Part shown: piece after piece, positions 8,188-16,288 of the stretch
Layout of the letters: each line of letters begins with the position of its first letter
Position numbering within the stretch: position 1 is the stretch's first letter
Assembly (NCBI RefSeq): GCF_001955715.1
Contig: NZ_CP019239.1
Coordinates: 868,001 to 932,000, forward strand
Direction: 5' to 3'
From: Rhodoferax saidenbachensis
Lineage (GTDB): Bacteria > Pseudomonadota > Gammaproteobacteria > Burkholderiales > Burkholderiaceae_C
DNA length: 64,000 nucleotides
Translations under genes and position numbers: made by a program
The notes under the pieces: generated by a model
Seen by the model: only the letters and a program-made list of their open reading frames with translations
What the model was told of the DNA's origin: nothing
Databases searched by the model: none

Positions 8188-8661
8188 ATGGTCATTTCCA
8201 CTTTAAGTCGCACGATGCAGACACGGGAAGGTTCACTGGAAGAAGCCATCGCATTGCTTTGTGATATTCCAGAACTCCAGCAGGGCGAAGCACTGAGTTA
8301 CTACGCGGCCAGAGTGGCGGACCACCCCCACATTGTTCTGATCGCCGAAATCGATGGTCAGCCAGCGGGTTTCAAGGTCGGGTACGCTTTGTCCTGCGAC
8401 CATTTCTATAGTTGGGTCGGCGGGGTGCTTCCTGCGTACCGCAAGCGGGGTATCGCGCAGTTTCTTCTTGCGGCGCAAGAAGAGTGGGTCTGGGCCAACG
8501 GCTACCAGCGGATTACCGTCAAAACATCACACCAGTTTCCGGCCATGGTCGCGATGCTGGAGAAAAATGCGTACAGCCGTCTGCCGGATCAGCGGGAGAA
8601 GCTGGTTTATTGCAAGACGAAAACTGCCTCTGGTCTCCTATCTAGCCGTATCAACGGGTAA
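8188..8661 (+). CDS. GNAT-family N-acetyltransferase
   Basis: This is a 157-residue protein with a GNAT fold. The acetyl-CoA-binding motif A is LPAYRKRGIA at 81-90 (R85-x-R87-G88-I89-A90), followed by helix and strand elements usual for the family. Another in-frame ATG at 8215 is possible. The acceptor is unknown. Its 3' end overlaps the convergent glycine-zipper gene by 24 bp. It has the same lower-GC character as the upstream HEPN-like gene. Confidence 0.8.
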   Translation: MVISTLSRTMQTREGSLEEAIALLCDIPELQQGEALSYYAARVADHPHIVLIAEIDGQPAGFKVGYALSCDHFYSWVGGVLPAYRKRGIAQFLLAAQEEWVWANGYQRITVKTSHQFPAMVAMLEKNAYSRLPDQREKLVYCKTKTASGLLSSRING

Positions 8662-9009
8662 GCGCACCGACGGGGCATCGTCCGCAGGGTCCGGGTCTTT
8701 CGGGTTCGCTGCGGCTCCCGCGGCAGCCCCACCCAGTGCGCCAGCAACGGCCCCTGCGGTGACTCCGACCACCACGCCCACCGGGCCACCCACCGCCACA
8801 CCGATGGTAGCGCCTGTGGCTGCACCGGCGACCGCGCCGCCACCGATCAAGACCGACTTGGCCTCGCGTTGTGCGTCGTGTGGATTGAGCGCCACCTGGG
8901 CCGAAGCATCTGGGTCTTGCGACGGAATGCCATGGCCGGGGAGGGCCTGGTCGGCAAGGTCTTTGTCTGTGGCCGTGGGGTTGCGCGGCTGGGCGGCGAA
9001 TCGGGTCAT
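8638..9009 (-). CDS. Glycine-zipper membrane protein
   Basis: This is a 123-residue protein. I chose the ATG at 9009 (MTRFAAQPR) because AGGAG stands 6 bases in front of it; the frame is open further upstream without such a site. The first ~60 residues are polar. Then comes a long Gly/Ala/Val segment with repeated GxxxG spacing (about 61-105), typical of glycine-zipper proteins that pack in membranes, and a short acidic tail. There is no recognisable signal peptide. Function unknown. Confidence 0.65.
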   Translation of the reverse strand: MTRFAAQPRNPTATDKDLADQALPGHGIPSQDPDASAQVALNPHDAQREAKSVLIGGGAVAGAATGATIGVAVGGPVGVVVGVTAGAVAGALGGAAAGAAANPKDPDPADDAPSVRLPVDTAR

Positions 9010-9124
9010 GGGCTTCTCCTGGCTGTGTAGGCGATGGAGTGACCGTAGTGCGCGGCGGTCGGCCTGTCTGTGGGACAGCGTACGGTCGCAGCCCCTGGTG
9101 CGCCGACGCGATAGCATCCTGACC

Positions 9125-9343
9125 ATGATCCGCTTCGAATTTGGCCTCCATATCTCCTCTCTGGAATACCTCCCGTACTACCGCGGTGAAGTGCGCAATG
9201 TGCTGGCCCGGTGTGCGGACGGGCGCAAGGTGCAGTTTCCCGCAACGCTGCTGCAACCGTTTGTGACCAGCGCAGGTATTCGCGGCAGCTTTGTGTTGAC
9301 GTGTGACGACGACGGCAAAGGGGCGCAGCTGCAACGCAGCTAA
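9125..9343 (+). CDS. DUF2835-family small protein
   Basis: This is a 72-residue protein starting MIRFEFGLHIS. It has the family pattern: an EYLPYYRGEVRNV segment, a GRKVQFPATLLQPF segment and GIRGSFVLT. Members are short, soluble and of unknown function. The frame is open far upstream, but only the part from 9125 matches the family length. It is divergent from the glycine-zipper gene with about 115 bp between the starts. Confidence 0.7.
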   Translation: MIRFEFGLHISSLEYLPYYRGEVRNVLARCADGRKVQFPATLLQPFVTSAGIRGSFVLTCDDDGKGAQLQRS

Positions 9344-9492
9344 GGCGTGGGAACCGGCGCGTGTGAGGGCCATCGCCGCCTTCACATTTGTTTACAACCC
9401 AGGCGTTCTTTTTTACGCGCCTTTTGCCCAACTGCAAACGCAGCTTTACGCGCCGCCGCGACCATGAAGGTCCCTTAACTCGGATCTTCTCC

Positions 9493-10077
9493 ATGAAAAA
9501 ATTGCTTCTGACGACTGTCGCTTTGGGCGCCTTTGCAGCCTCTTCTGCTTTTGCGGCGGGCCCGGCAGATCTCTCTGGTTTGAGCATCGGCGCCAACGCT
9601 GAATTCTCTGCGGGGTCTTCCAGTGCGACGGATGGAACGTCTGATACAGGAAAGAGCACGGCCCTCGGTTTGCAGGGCCGTTATGACTGGGCACTGGCCC
9701 CCAATTTCGCCATCGGCCTGGGTGCTTCCTACAGCTCGGGTAACCACCAGACGGGCACCTACGCCAACGGCACCGCGGCCAATATCAACAACCGGTATTC
9801 GATTGACGTCATCCCCACCATCGCGCTGTCCAATGACTTTCAGCTCTACGGCAAGCTGTCTTCCATTTACGGATCTGCCGCGTCCAATGACGGCAGCAGC
9901 TCTGCCGATGTGCAGGGCGTGGGCTACGGCATTGGTGTGCGCCAGATGCTGGACAAAAACATGTACTGGCAAGCGGGTTACGACCTGAACCAGTTCAAGG
10001 ATGTGACCTTCGGAACGGGCACCACATCGAGCCTGCGTGAGAACGTCTTCTCGCTGGGCGTTGGCTACAAGTTCTGA
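9493..10077 (+). CDS. Outer-membrane beta-barrel protein
   Basis: This is a 194-residue precursor. A signal peptide (MKKLLLTTVALGAFA... cleaved after AFA, about residue 21) is followed by alternating polar/hydrophobic strands and ends in YKF, the C-terminal aromatic signature recognised by the BAM machinery. Size and pattern fit small opacity/OmpW-like eight-stranded barrels. An upstream in-frame extension has no signal-peptide logic, so the ATG at 9493 is preferred. A strong terminator follows. Function unknown. Confidence 0.75.
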   Translation: MKKLLLTTVALGAFAASSAFAAGPADLSGLSIGANAEFSAGSSSATDGTSDTGKSTALGLQGRYDWALAPNFAIGLGASYSSGNHQTGTYANGTAANINNRYSIDVIPTIALSNDFQLYGKLSSIYGSAASNDGSSSADVQGVGYGIGVRQMLDKNMYWQAGYDLNQFKDVTFGTGTTSSLRENVFSLGVGYKF

Positions 10078-10100
10078 TGTAGTCGCCCTATGGGCCGTGC

Positions 10101-10134
10101 ACAAGCCCCCTGGAGCTCGCTTCAGGGGGCTTGT
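10101..10134 (+). terminator. Stem-loop terminator after the outer-membrane protein gene
   Basis: A perfect 12-bp stem, ACAAGCCCCCTG / CAGGGGGCTTGT, with a 10-nt loop, 23 bp behind the stop codon. It lacks a long T run, so efficiency is uncertain. Confidence 0.65.
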
Positions 10135-10192
10135 GTCTGCCTCCCGTGCTGTCTGGTAGGGCGCATACTCCCTAAAATCTTCAGGAGAGGCC

Positions 10193-10762
10193 ATGCGCCC
10201 AAAATCTTCAGGCTATTACGACCTTGCGAGTCGTGCTTTCCACTGGATCACCGCTGTTGCAGTGACTGCCGCCTTCATCCTGGGGCCCGGCGGGTTTGGC
10301 CGCCTGATGCGCAACGGCGTGGACCCGGCGACGCACAGCGACATCGTGTGGCACGAGTCTCTGGGGCTGCTGGTGTTCGCATTAACGGTGCTGCGTCTGC
10401 TGTGGGTGGCGTTGCGTCCTGCCGTGCCTCAATTTTCCATGGCACCGTGGATGCGTCTGGCATCCAAAGGGACGCATTTGGCGCTGTGGGCTCTGATGCT
10501 TGCCTTGCCGGTGACGGCGATTGTGGCTTTGGGCAGCGAAGGGCACCCTCTCACGCTGCTGGGCGGTATCCGTATCGACCAGATGCCCCTGATTGCCGAG
10601 TCCCCCATCGCCGGCCTTGCCGATTGGGGCGATGTGCACGGACTGCTGGGCGACGCCATCATGTGGATCGCCGGCCTGCACGCTGCTGCAGCCATCTTCC
10701 ACCATGTTCTCCTCCGGGACGGTGTGCTGGCCGCCATGCTGCCTTTCCTGCGTCGTCGCTAG
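10193..10762 (+). CDS. Cytochrome b561-type membrane protein
   Basis: This 189-residue protein has four hydrophobic segments and histidines placed as in bacterial di-haem cytochrome b561: H17 (FHWITA), H48/H54 region (HSDIVWHESLG), the second half H (HGLLGD) and HHV near the end. Members pass electrons from the quinol pool to partners in the periplasm or act with YceI-like proteins; neither partner is adjacent here. Start ATG at 10193 with AGGAG upstream. Confidence 0.8.
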   Translation: MRPKSSGYYDLASRAFHWITAVAVTAAFILGPGGFGRLMRNGVDPATHSDIVWHESLGLLVFALTVLRLLWVALRPAVPQFSMAPWMRLASKGTHLALWALMLALPVTAIVALGSEGHPLTLLGGIRIDQMPLIAESPIAGLADWGDVHGLLGDAIMWIAGLHAAAAIFHHVLLRDGVLAAMLPFLRRR

Positions 10763-10783
10763 CTTCTGCGCTAGATCTACGCA

Positions 10784-10840
10784 TGAAATAGGCCTCTAGC
10801 CCGCATGCAGCATGCGCAGGCAGCTACCAAAACAGTAGCA
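10784..10840 (-). repeat. Short interspersed repeat, copy 3 (3' of yegD-like gene)
   Basis: The minus strand reads TGCTACTGTTTTGGTAGCTG, CCTGCGCATG, then GGGCTAGAGGCCTATTTC. It begins immediately after the Hsp70 stop codon and fills the gap to the convergent cytochrome b561 gene. Confidence 0.75.
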
Positions 10841-10842
10841 AT

Positions 10843-12114
10843 TTAGAACTGCTGTACCGCCCCGGCCCAGGCCAGTCCTGCGGCCACACCACCAAACCGG
10901 TTGCCCTCCACCAGCGTGGCCTGGGGCATGGCCTGGCGCAGCGCGGCTATCAGGGTGCGCAGGGCAGACGAGCCGCCGGTCAAATACACGGCATCCACCG
11001 CTTGCAGGCCCGCAGCCGCCACGCAGTCTTGCGCGCACCGCACCACCTGGGCGATGGACGTGTGCAGGGCCAGCTCCATGCTTTGCGCGTCAATGTGGGG
11101 CGTGAGTGTGCGGTCCAGAAAATCCAGATCCACCACGGCGCTGTCGCCGCTGATGGAGCAGGCGATTTTGGCGGCCTCCACACCCGCCAGCATGCGGTGG
11201 CCGTGTTGGCCTTCCAGCGCATCCATCAGGCGCGTGTGCAGCGCCGGGTCGGTGTAGGCGGTCCATAACTCGCGGGCAAAGTGCATGGACTTGCGTGTGT
11301 AGGCCTGGTGGATCAGGTGCCAGGTGCTCAGGTCAAAAAACACACTGTTGGGCACAATGCGCCCGCCCGTGCCCACATGTTTGTAGCCCAAGAGTGGCAT
11401 CACGGTGGCGAGGTCCAGCAGGCGGTCAAAGTCGGTGCCGCCGATGTGTACGCCGGTGGTGGCCAGGATGTCGGCGGTGCGGTCGCTCTGCGTGCTTCGC
11501 GCCGGGTTCAGGCGGATGACGGTGAAGTCGGATGTACCGCCGCCAATGTCCACCACCAGCGCGCTGGTTTCTTGCGCCACGCGCTGCTCATAGTCCAGCG
11601 CGGCGGCAATCGGCTCCAACTGGTAGGCGATGTGGGTGAAGCCGGCTTCCTGCGCGGCTTTGCCCAGCGTTTCCTGCGCGAGCAGGTCGCGGTCGGCGTC
11701 GTCGTCTACAAAGTGCACCGGGCGGCCCAGCATGGCGTGGGTCAGCGCATGGCCTGCGTGGGCTTCGCAGCGGCGTTTGAGCTCTTTGAAGAACAACACC
11801 ACGATGTCGAAGTAGCGAATGCTTTTGTCACCCACTGCGGTGTATTCGTCCATCAGCCTGCTCCCCAGCAGGCTCTTGAGGGAGCGCAGCAGCCGCCCCT
11901 CGGTGCCCGCCAGATAGGCCTGCATGGCCTCGGAGCCAAACAACACGGTGTGGGTTTCGCTGGCGAAGAACAGCGCGGTGGGCATCTCGCTGCGTGCGCC
12001 GTCCAGTGGAACGACCTGCAGTGTGCCGTCGGCCGCGATCAGCGCGGCGGCGGAGTTGGAAGTGCCAAAGTCAATGCCCAGTACCACCGGGCGTGTGGTG
12101 GTGTCCCCGCTCAC
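10843..12114 (-). CDS. yegD: Hsp70-family protein, YegD-like
   Basis: This is a 423-residue ATPase-domain-only Hsp70 relative. The phosphate-1 motif GIDFGTSNS is at about 13-21, DIGGGTSDF at 189-197 and the adenosine motif YLTGGSSALR is near 375. There is no substrate-binding or lid domain, as in E. coli YegD. I chose the GTG at 12114, which overlaps the esterase stop as GTGA; an open upstream extension of 31 codons runs antisense to no conserved sequence. Function of YegD is not established; the esterase upstream is probably co-transcribed. Confidence 0.85.
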   Translation of the reverse strand: MSGDTTTRPVVLGIDFGTSNSAAALIAADGTLQVVPLDGARSEMPTALFFASETHTVLFGSEAMQAYLAGTEGRLLRSLKSLLGSRLMDEYTAVGDKSIRYFDIVVLFFKELKRRCEAHAGHALTHAMLGRPVHFVDDDADRDLLAQETLGKAAQEAGFTHIAYQLEPIAAALDYEQRVAQETSALVVDIGGGTSDFTVIRLNPARSTQSDRTADILATTGVHIGGTDFDRLLDLATVMPLLGYKHVGTGGRIVPNSVFFDLSTWHLIHQAYTRKSMHFARELWTAYTDPALHTRLMDALEGQHGHRMLAGVEAAKIACSISGDSAVVDLDFLDRTLTPHIDAQSMELALHTSIAQVVRCAQDCVAAAGLQAVDAVYLTGGSSALRTLIAALRQAMPQATLVEGNRFGGVAAGLAWAGAVQQF

Positions 12115-12791
12115 GCTGCGCTGGATGTCAGGACCTGTTTCAGAAAGACCGCAATGTCGGCAATCTCGCTCGGATGCACGCTGTGCTGCATGGGGTAGGT
12201 GTGCCATTGCACCGGGTGGCCCATTGCGGCCAGCGCGTCGCGCGAATCTTCACCGCGTTTCAGAATGACCACTGGGTCGGCCGTGCCGTGCGCCATGAAG
12301 ACGGGCGTCTTGGCATTGGCGGCGTGGCGCTCCGAGGGGAAGCGGTCGGCCAGCGGCAGGTAACCCGACAGCGCCATGATGCCTGCGAGTTTGTGCGGCA
12401 GGCGCAGGCCGGTGTGCAGCGCCATGGCGCAGCCCTGGCTGAAGCCGGCGAGCACGATGCGCTCGTACGGGATGCCACGCGCGACTTCGTTCTCAATCAG
12501 CGCGGTGATCGCCCATTCGGATTTCTGGATACCGCGGTCGTCCTGCCGGTCCACCAGGTTCGCACCCAGGATGTCGTACCAGGCGGGCATGACGTAACCG
12601 CCATTGATGGTGACCGGAATCTTGGGCGCGTGCGGGAACACAAAACGGATGGGCGGGCAGCCATCCAGATCCAGTTCGGGCACCAGCCCGGCAAAGTCAT
12701 TGCCATCCGCTCCCAGGCCGTGCAGCCAGATGACGGCGGCAGTGGGGTTGGGGGCGGATTCGAGTTCGATGCGGGGGAGGAGGGCAGTCAT
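12111..12791 (-). CDS. Carboxylesterase / lysophospholipase-like alpha/beta hydrolase
   Basis: This 226-residue enzyme has the fold and motifs of the phospholipase/carboxylesterase family (Pseudomonas carboxylesterase II type): oxyanion HGLGADG at 24-30, nucleophile S118 in GFSQG, D172 (HGTADPVV) and H203 (MQHSV). It hydrolyses short-chain esters in the cytoplasm; no signal peptide is seen. It overlaps the YegD-like gene by 4 bp. Confidence 0.88.
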   Translation of the reverse strand: MTALLPRIELESAPNPTAAVIWLHGLGADGNDFAGLVPELDLDGCPPIRFVFPHAPKIPVTINGGYVMPAWYDILGANLVDRQDDRGIQKSEWAITALIENEVARGIPYERIVLAGFSQGCAMALHTGLRLPHKLAGIMALSGYLPLADRFPSERHAANAKTPVFMAHGTADPVVILKRGEDSRDALAAMGHPVQWHTYPMQHSVHPSEIADIAVFLKQVLTSSAA

Positions 12792-12847
12792 GGCGGGTGC
12801 AAAAGGTCGTTGCTATTGACCCGCCATTGTCCGCGAAAGCAGGGGCG

Positions 12848-13951
12848 CTACTTATTCGGCAACCAACCCAAGCCATGCGCGTGCAGGCTTTGCACATACA
12901 GCCGGTCTTTGGTTTCGGTGATGGCCGTGGTTTCTGGGTAAGCACCCGTGGGGTCCTGCAGGTCGGCGACGACCTTGCCGTCTTCGGTGAAGGCAAACAC
13001 GTGGCCATAAGCCTTGGGGATGGGCCACAGCGCACGCGGCAGGCGCAGCGTCAGGCTGCGCATCCAGGGTTTGGCAGCGAGCTTGTCGATGGTGGGGTTG
13101 CGCGGCTTGGCCAGGCCCACCCAGATCTTGCCGTCCAGCCCGCGCATCAGGTTGTCCGGGTAGCCGGGCAGGTTGTCCAGCAGCACGCTGGCTTGCGGGT
13201 TGGGCTGGGTCACATCGAGGTTGTTGGCTGCCACAGCGATTTTCCAGACGCGGTATTTGCCGGTTTCGTTCACAAACAGGGTTTGTTCGTCCTGGCTCAG
13301 TGCCACGCCGTTGGCAAAGGCCAGGCCTTTGGCGACGATGCGGGTGGCCTGGGTGGCGGGGTCGTATTCCAGAATGCGGCCGGTAGAGGCCTGCTCCAGG
13401 ATATCGAGCACGCTGGCCTCAAAGGTGCCGCCCCAGTCCTTGGGCGCGAAGCGGGTGGAGGCTTCGCTCAAATACATCTTGCCGTTCTTCGCCACCACCA
13501 CGCCATCGGCGTAACGGATGGGGTCACTGCCCACCTTGTCGGTCAGCACGGTGATGGTTTTGCCATCGGGGTCGATAGACAGCAGACCCTTGACGGCATC
13601 GGCAGCGATCAAATTACCTTTGGCGTCAAAGTCAAAACCCAGTACACGCCCGCCGGTGTTGGCGAACACCTCCTGCCCGCCGCCATCGGCGTTCATGCGC
13701 AGGATGTTGCCGCTGGCCACTGTGGTGTAGAGCTTGCCGTCGGCACCAAACAGGATGTGTTCGGGGCCGACCTCGCCCTTGAGGTCAATGATCTGCAGGT
13801 TGGCCAACTTGGTGTTGACCGCGTGCGGGCCCACGTAACCGGGCGCCGCGGGCGCGGCCCACACCACGGGCTGGATGGGCACGGGCCATAGGAACAAATA
13901 GGCCACCAGCAGCACGACGATTCCCAGCAATCCCAAAAGCACTTTTTTCAC
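12848..13951 (-). CDS. SMP-30/gluconolactonase/strictosidine-synthase-like beta-propeller protein
   Basis: This is a 367-residue protein with an N-terminal uncleaved or signal-type hydrophobic helix (residues 4-25), then a six-bladed propeller with repeats such as GADGKLY, DAKGNLIAADAVKGL and GLDGKIWVGL. The segment PDNLMRGLDG is typical of the strictosidine-synthase-like group. Relatives hydrolyse lactones or phospho-esters; the real substrate is unknown. It is likely periplasmic and membrane-anchored. It lies between the esterase and the ABC binding-protein genes, all on the minus strand. Confidence 0.8.
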   Translation of the reverse strand: MKKVLLGLLGIVVLLVAYLFLWPVPIQPVVWAAPAAPGYVGPHAVNTKLANLQIIDLKGEVGPEHILFGADGKLYTTVASGNILRMNADGGGQEVFANTGGRVLGFDFDAKGNLIAADAVKGLLSIDPDGKTITVLTDKVGSDPIRYADGVVVAKNGKMYLSEASTRFAPKDWGGTFEASVLDILEQASTGRILEYDPATQATRIVAKGLAFANGVALSQDEQTLFVNETGKYRVWKIAVAANNLDVTQPNPQASVLLDNLPGYPDNLMRGLDGKIWVGLAKPRNPTIDKLAAKPWMRSLTLRLPRALWPIPKAYGHVFAFTEDGKVVADLQDPTGAYPETTAITETKDRLYVQSLHAHGLGWLPNK

Positions 13952-14001
13952 TGTCTCTCTCCTTGGTATTTTTATCCGTTAGATGCTGGCGCTCAGGTGT
14001 T

Positions 14002-15198
14002 TCACACCCCGTAGCGCCGCGCCCATTCTTTTTCCAGCAGGTCCACCCACGAACCGTGTGGCTCGGGGATGGCGGGGGCGCTAATATCCACCTGGCCCGG
14101 CAGGGGCTTGGCGGCAAAACGTGCGCGTTCAGCAGGCGGCAGCTTGTGCAGTGCCAGCACGGTGGGGTCGCCCCAGACCGCAATGTCAGCCTTGCGTGCC
14201 TGTGCGGCGGGGCTTAGCAGGAAGTTGGCAAACACCTGGGCGCCAGCGGCGGCGCGGGCGTTCACCGGGATCGCCAGAAAGTGTGTGTTGCCAATCGTAC
14301 CGCTACTGAATTGGTAGCTGACCACGCTGTCTGCAAGTCGCTTGGCGGCAATTTCATTGGCCGCGTCGTTGGGGTTGAAGGTGAGTGCCAGCAGCAGCTC
14401 ACCGTCGGCCATCATCTGGCGCACGGCGGCTGCGTTTTGCGGGAATTGCTTGCCTGCGCGCCACAGGTGCGGGTGCAGCGCATCCAGCGCAGTCCAGAGC
14501 GGTGCGGTGGCTTTGGCAAACGCTTCGGGTGTCACCGGCTTGTACAGCGTGGCCCGGTCTGCATTCACATCCAGCAGCACCTGCTTGACGAACGTGGTGC
14601 CGTGGAAATCGGGCGGACGTGGGTAGGTGACACGGCCCGGGTTGGCCTTGGCAAAGGCCAGCAGCTCGGTCAGGCTTTTGGGCGGGGACGGCACGCGTTT
14701 GCTGTCGGCCATGAAGGTGAGCTGTGCCATGCCCCACGGGGCTTCCATGCCGTCCACCGGCTCGGAGAAATCAAAACGTGTGGTGGGCTTGCCTTGTGTG
14801 TCTACATAGGCGTAGGACGGCAGCTTTTCAGCGAAGGGGCCGAACAGCAGGCCCTCGCGTTTCATGGCCAGAAAGTTCTCGCCATTGATCCACACCAGAT
14901 CTACCGTGCCATCCTTCTTGCCCGCGGCCTTTTCGTTGCGCACGCGTTTGACCACGTCAGCGGTGTCCGTCACCTTCACATGCTCCACCTTCACGCCATG
15001 GCTTTGCTGCACCTGGGCGGCCGCCCACTGGATGTAGGCGTTGATGTTTTCCGCGCCGCCCCAGGCGTTGAAGTACACGGTCTGCCCGCGTGCGGTGCGC
15101 TCCACCTGGCTCCATGCGGCGTTGTTCTGCGCAAAGGCGGGTGCAGTGAGGGCGGCGCCGGTCAAGGCGAGAACGTGGCGGCGTGTGGGGTGGGTCAT
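14002..15198 (-). CDS. ynjB: ABC transporter substrate-binding protein, YnjB-like
   Basis: This is a 398-residue periplasmic binding protein with a signal peptide containing TRRHVLAL and an AFA cleavage region near residue 23; the paired arginines suggest possible Tat export. The segment YFNAWGGAENINAYIQWA is characteristic of the YnjB group. Its membrane and ATPase partners (YnjC, YnjD types) are encoded at 3303-6034, about 8 kb away. The split arrangement is unusual, since the three genes are normally adjacent. It is downstream of ftsY on the same strand, with a 17 bp gap. Confidence 0.82.
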   Translation of the reverse strand: MTHPTRRHVLALTGAALTAPAFAQNNAAWSQVERTARGQTVYFNAWGGAENINAYIQWAAAQVQQSHGVKVEHVKVTDTADVVKRVRNEKAAGKKDGTVDLVWINGENFLAMKREGLLFGPFAEKLPSYAYVDTQGKPTTRFDFSEPVDGMEAPWGMAQLTFMADSKRVPSPPKSLTELLAFAKANPGRVTYPRPPDFHGTTFVKQVLLDVNADRATLYKPVTPEAFAKATAPLWTALDALHPHLWRAGKQFPQNAAAVRQMMADGELLLALTFNPNDAANEIAAKRLADSVVSYQFSSGTIGNTHFLAIPVNARAAAGAQVFANFLLSPAAQARKADIAVWGDPTVLALHKLPPAERARFAAKPLPGQVDISAPAIPEPHGSWVDLLEKEWARRYGV

Positions 15199-15215
15199 GG
15201 TGGTCTTGAGGGCTT

Positions 15216-16259
15216 TTAAGTGATCAGGGCCTGCGCAAATTCGCGCGCATTGAAGGTTTCCAGTTCGTCGAGTTGTTCACCCACACCGATGAAGTACACC
15301 GGGATGGGTCGCTCGCGTGCAATGGCGGCCAGCACACCACCCTTGGCGGTGCCGTCGAGCTTGGTGACGATCAGGCCGGTCAGGCCCAGCGCGTCGTCAA
15401 ACGCCTTCACTTGCGCTACGGCGTTTTGCCCCGTGTTGCCGTCGATGACCAGCAGCACCTCATGTGGTGCGGAGGCTTCGGCCTTCTGAATCACGCGTTT
15501 GATCTTCTTGAGCTCTTCCATCAGGTGCAGTTGCGTGGGCAGGCGTCCGGCGGTGTCGATCAGCACCACGTCTTTGCCGCGTGCGCGTCCGGCGCTCACC
15601 GCGTCAAAGCTCACGGCGGCGGGGTCGCCACCTTCCTGGCTGACGATTTCCACCGTATTGCGGTCGGCCCAGACGGTGAGCTGTTCGCGCGCCGCGGCGC
15701 GGAAGGTGTCAGCCGCGGCCAGCAAAACGCTTGCGCCGCTGTCGCTCAAGTGTTTGGTGAGTTTGCCAATCGACGTGGTCTTGCCCGCGCCATTCACGCC
15801 AGCCACCATGATGACGGTGGGCGTGTGCTGGCCGATGACCAGCGGTTTTTCCAGCGGCTTGAGCAAATCGGTCAGCGTGGCGATCAGGATGTTCTTGAGT
15901 GCTACCGGGTGCGTGACGCCGCTGGCAGCGACTTTGCGGCGCAGCTCGGCCAGCACGGTCTCCGTTGCGGCCACACCGGCGTCAGACATCAGCAGCGCGC
16001 CTTCGAGGTCTTCGTACAGCGCTTCGTCGATGACGTTGCCACCGAACACACCCGAGATGCTGGACGCCGTCTTGCCCAGGCCGGCCTTGAGCTTGTCCAG
16101 CCACTTTTGCCGCTCGGGCGGGGGGGCGGCGGGGTCGGGGATATCGATGGGGATGACCAGCGCGCTGCCGATCAGGGAGCCCCCGGCCGGTAGCGCGGGC
16201 GCATCCGCAGCAAGGGGGGCGGGAGGTGGGGGAGTTTTTTTCTTGAAAAAGCTGAACAT
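15216..16259 (-). CDS. ftsY: Signal recognition particle receptor FtsY
   Basis: This is a 347-residue SRP-receptor GTPase that docks SRP-ribosome complexes at the membrane for co-translational insertion. After the Lys/Pro-rich N terminus (MFSFFKKK, typical of betaproteobacterial FtsY) come the N domain and G domain: G1 GVNGAGKTT at 154-162, DTAGR and TKLDGTAKGG. The ATG at 16259 is chosen over an in-frame codon seven residues upstream because FtsY normally begins MFSFFKK. It is divergent from the M16 peptidase pair with a 29 bp gap, so promoters must overlap the coding starts. Confidence 0.95.
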   Translation of the reverse strand: MFSFFKKKTPPPPAPLAADAPALPAGGSLIGSALVIPIDIPDPAAPPPERQKWLDKLKAGLGKTASSISGVFGGNVIDEALYEDLEGALLMSDAGVAATETVLAELRRKVAASGVTHPVALKNILIATLTDLLKPLEKPLVIGQHTPTVIMVAGVNGAGKTTSIGKLTKHLSDSGASVLLAAADTFRAAAREQLTVWADRNTVEIVSQEGGDPAAVSFDAVSAGRARGKDVVLIDTAGRLPTQLHLMEELKKIKRVIQKAEASAPHEVLLVIDGNTGQNAVAQVKAFDDALGLTGLIVTKLDGTAKGGVLAAIARERPIPVYFIGVGEQLDELETFNAREFAQALIT

Positions 16260-16288
16260 TTGGTGCGTTCTTAGAATCACACCATTCT

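Noticed and set aside
7621..8661. Toxin-antitoxin module formed by the HEPN-like and GNAT genes
   Set aside because: There is no antitoxin-like partner (MNT, RHH or HTH) and a 60-bp gap without coupling, so it is reported only as a low-interest observation.
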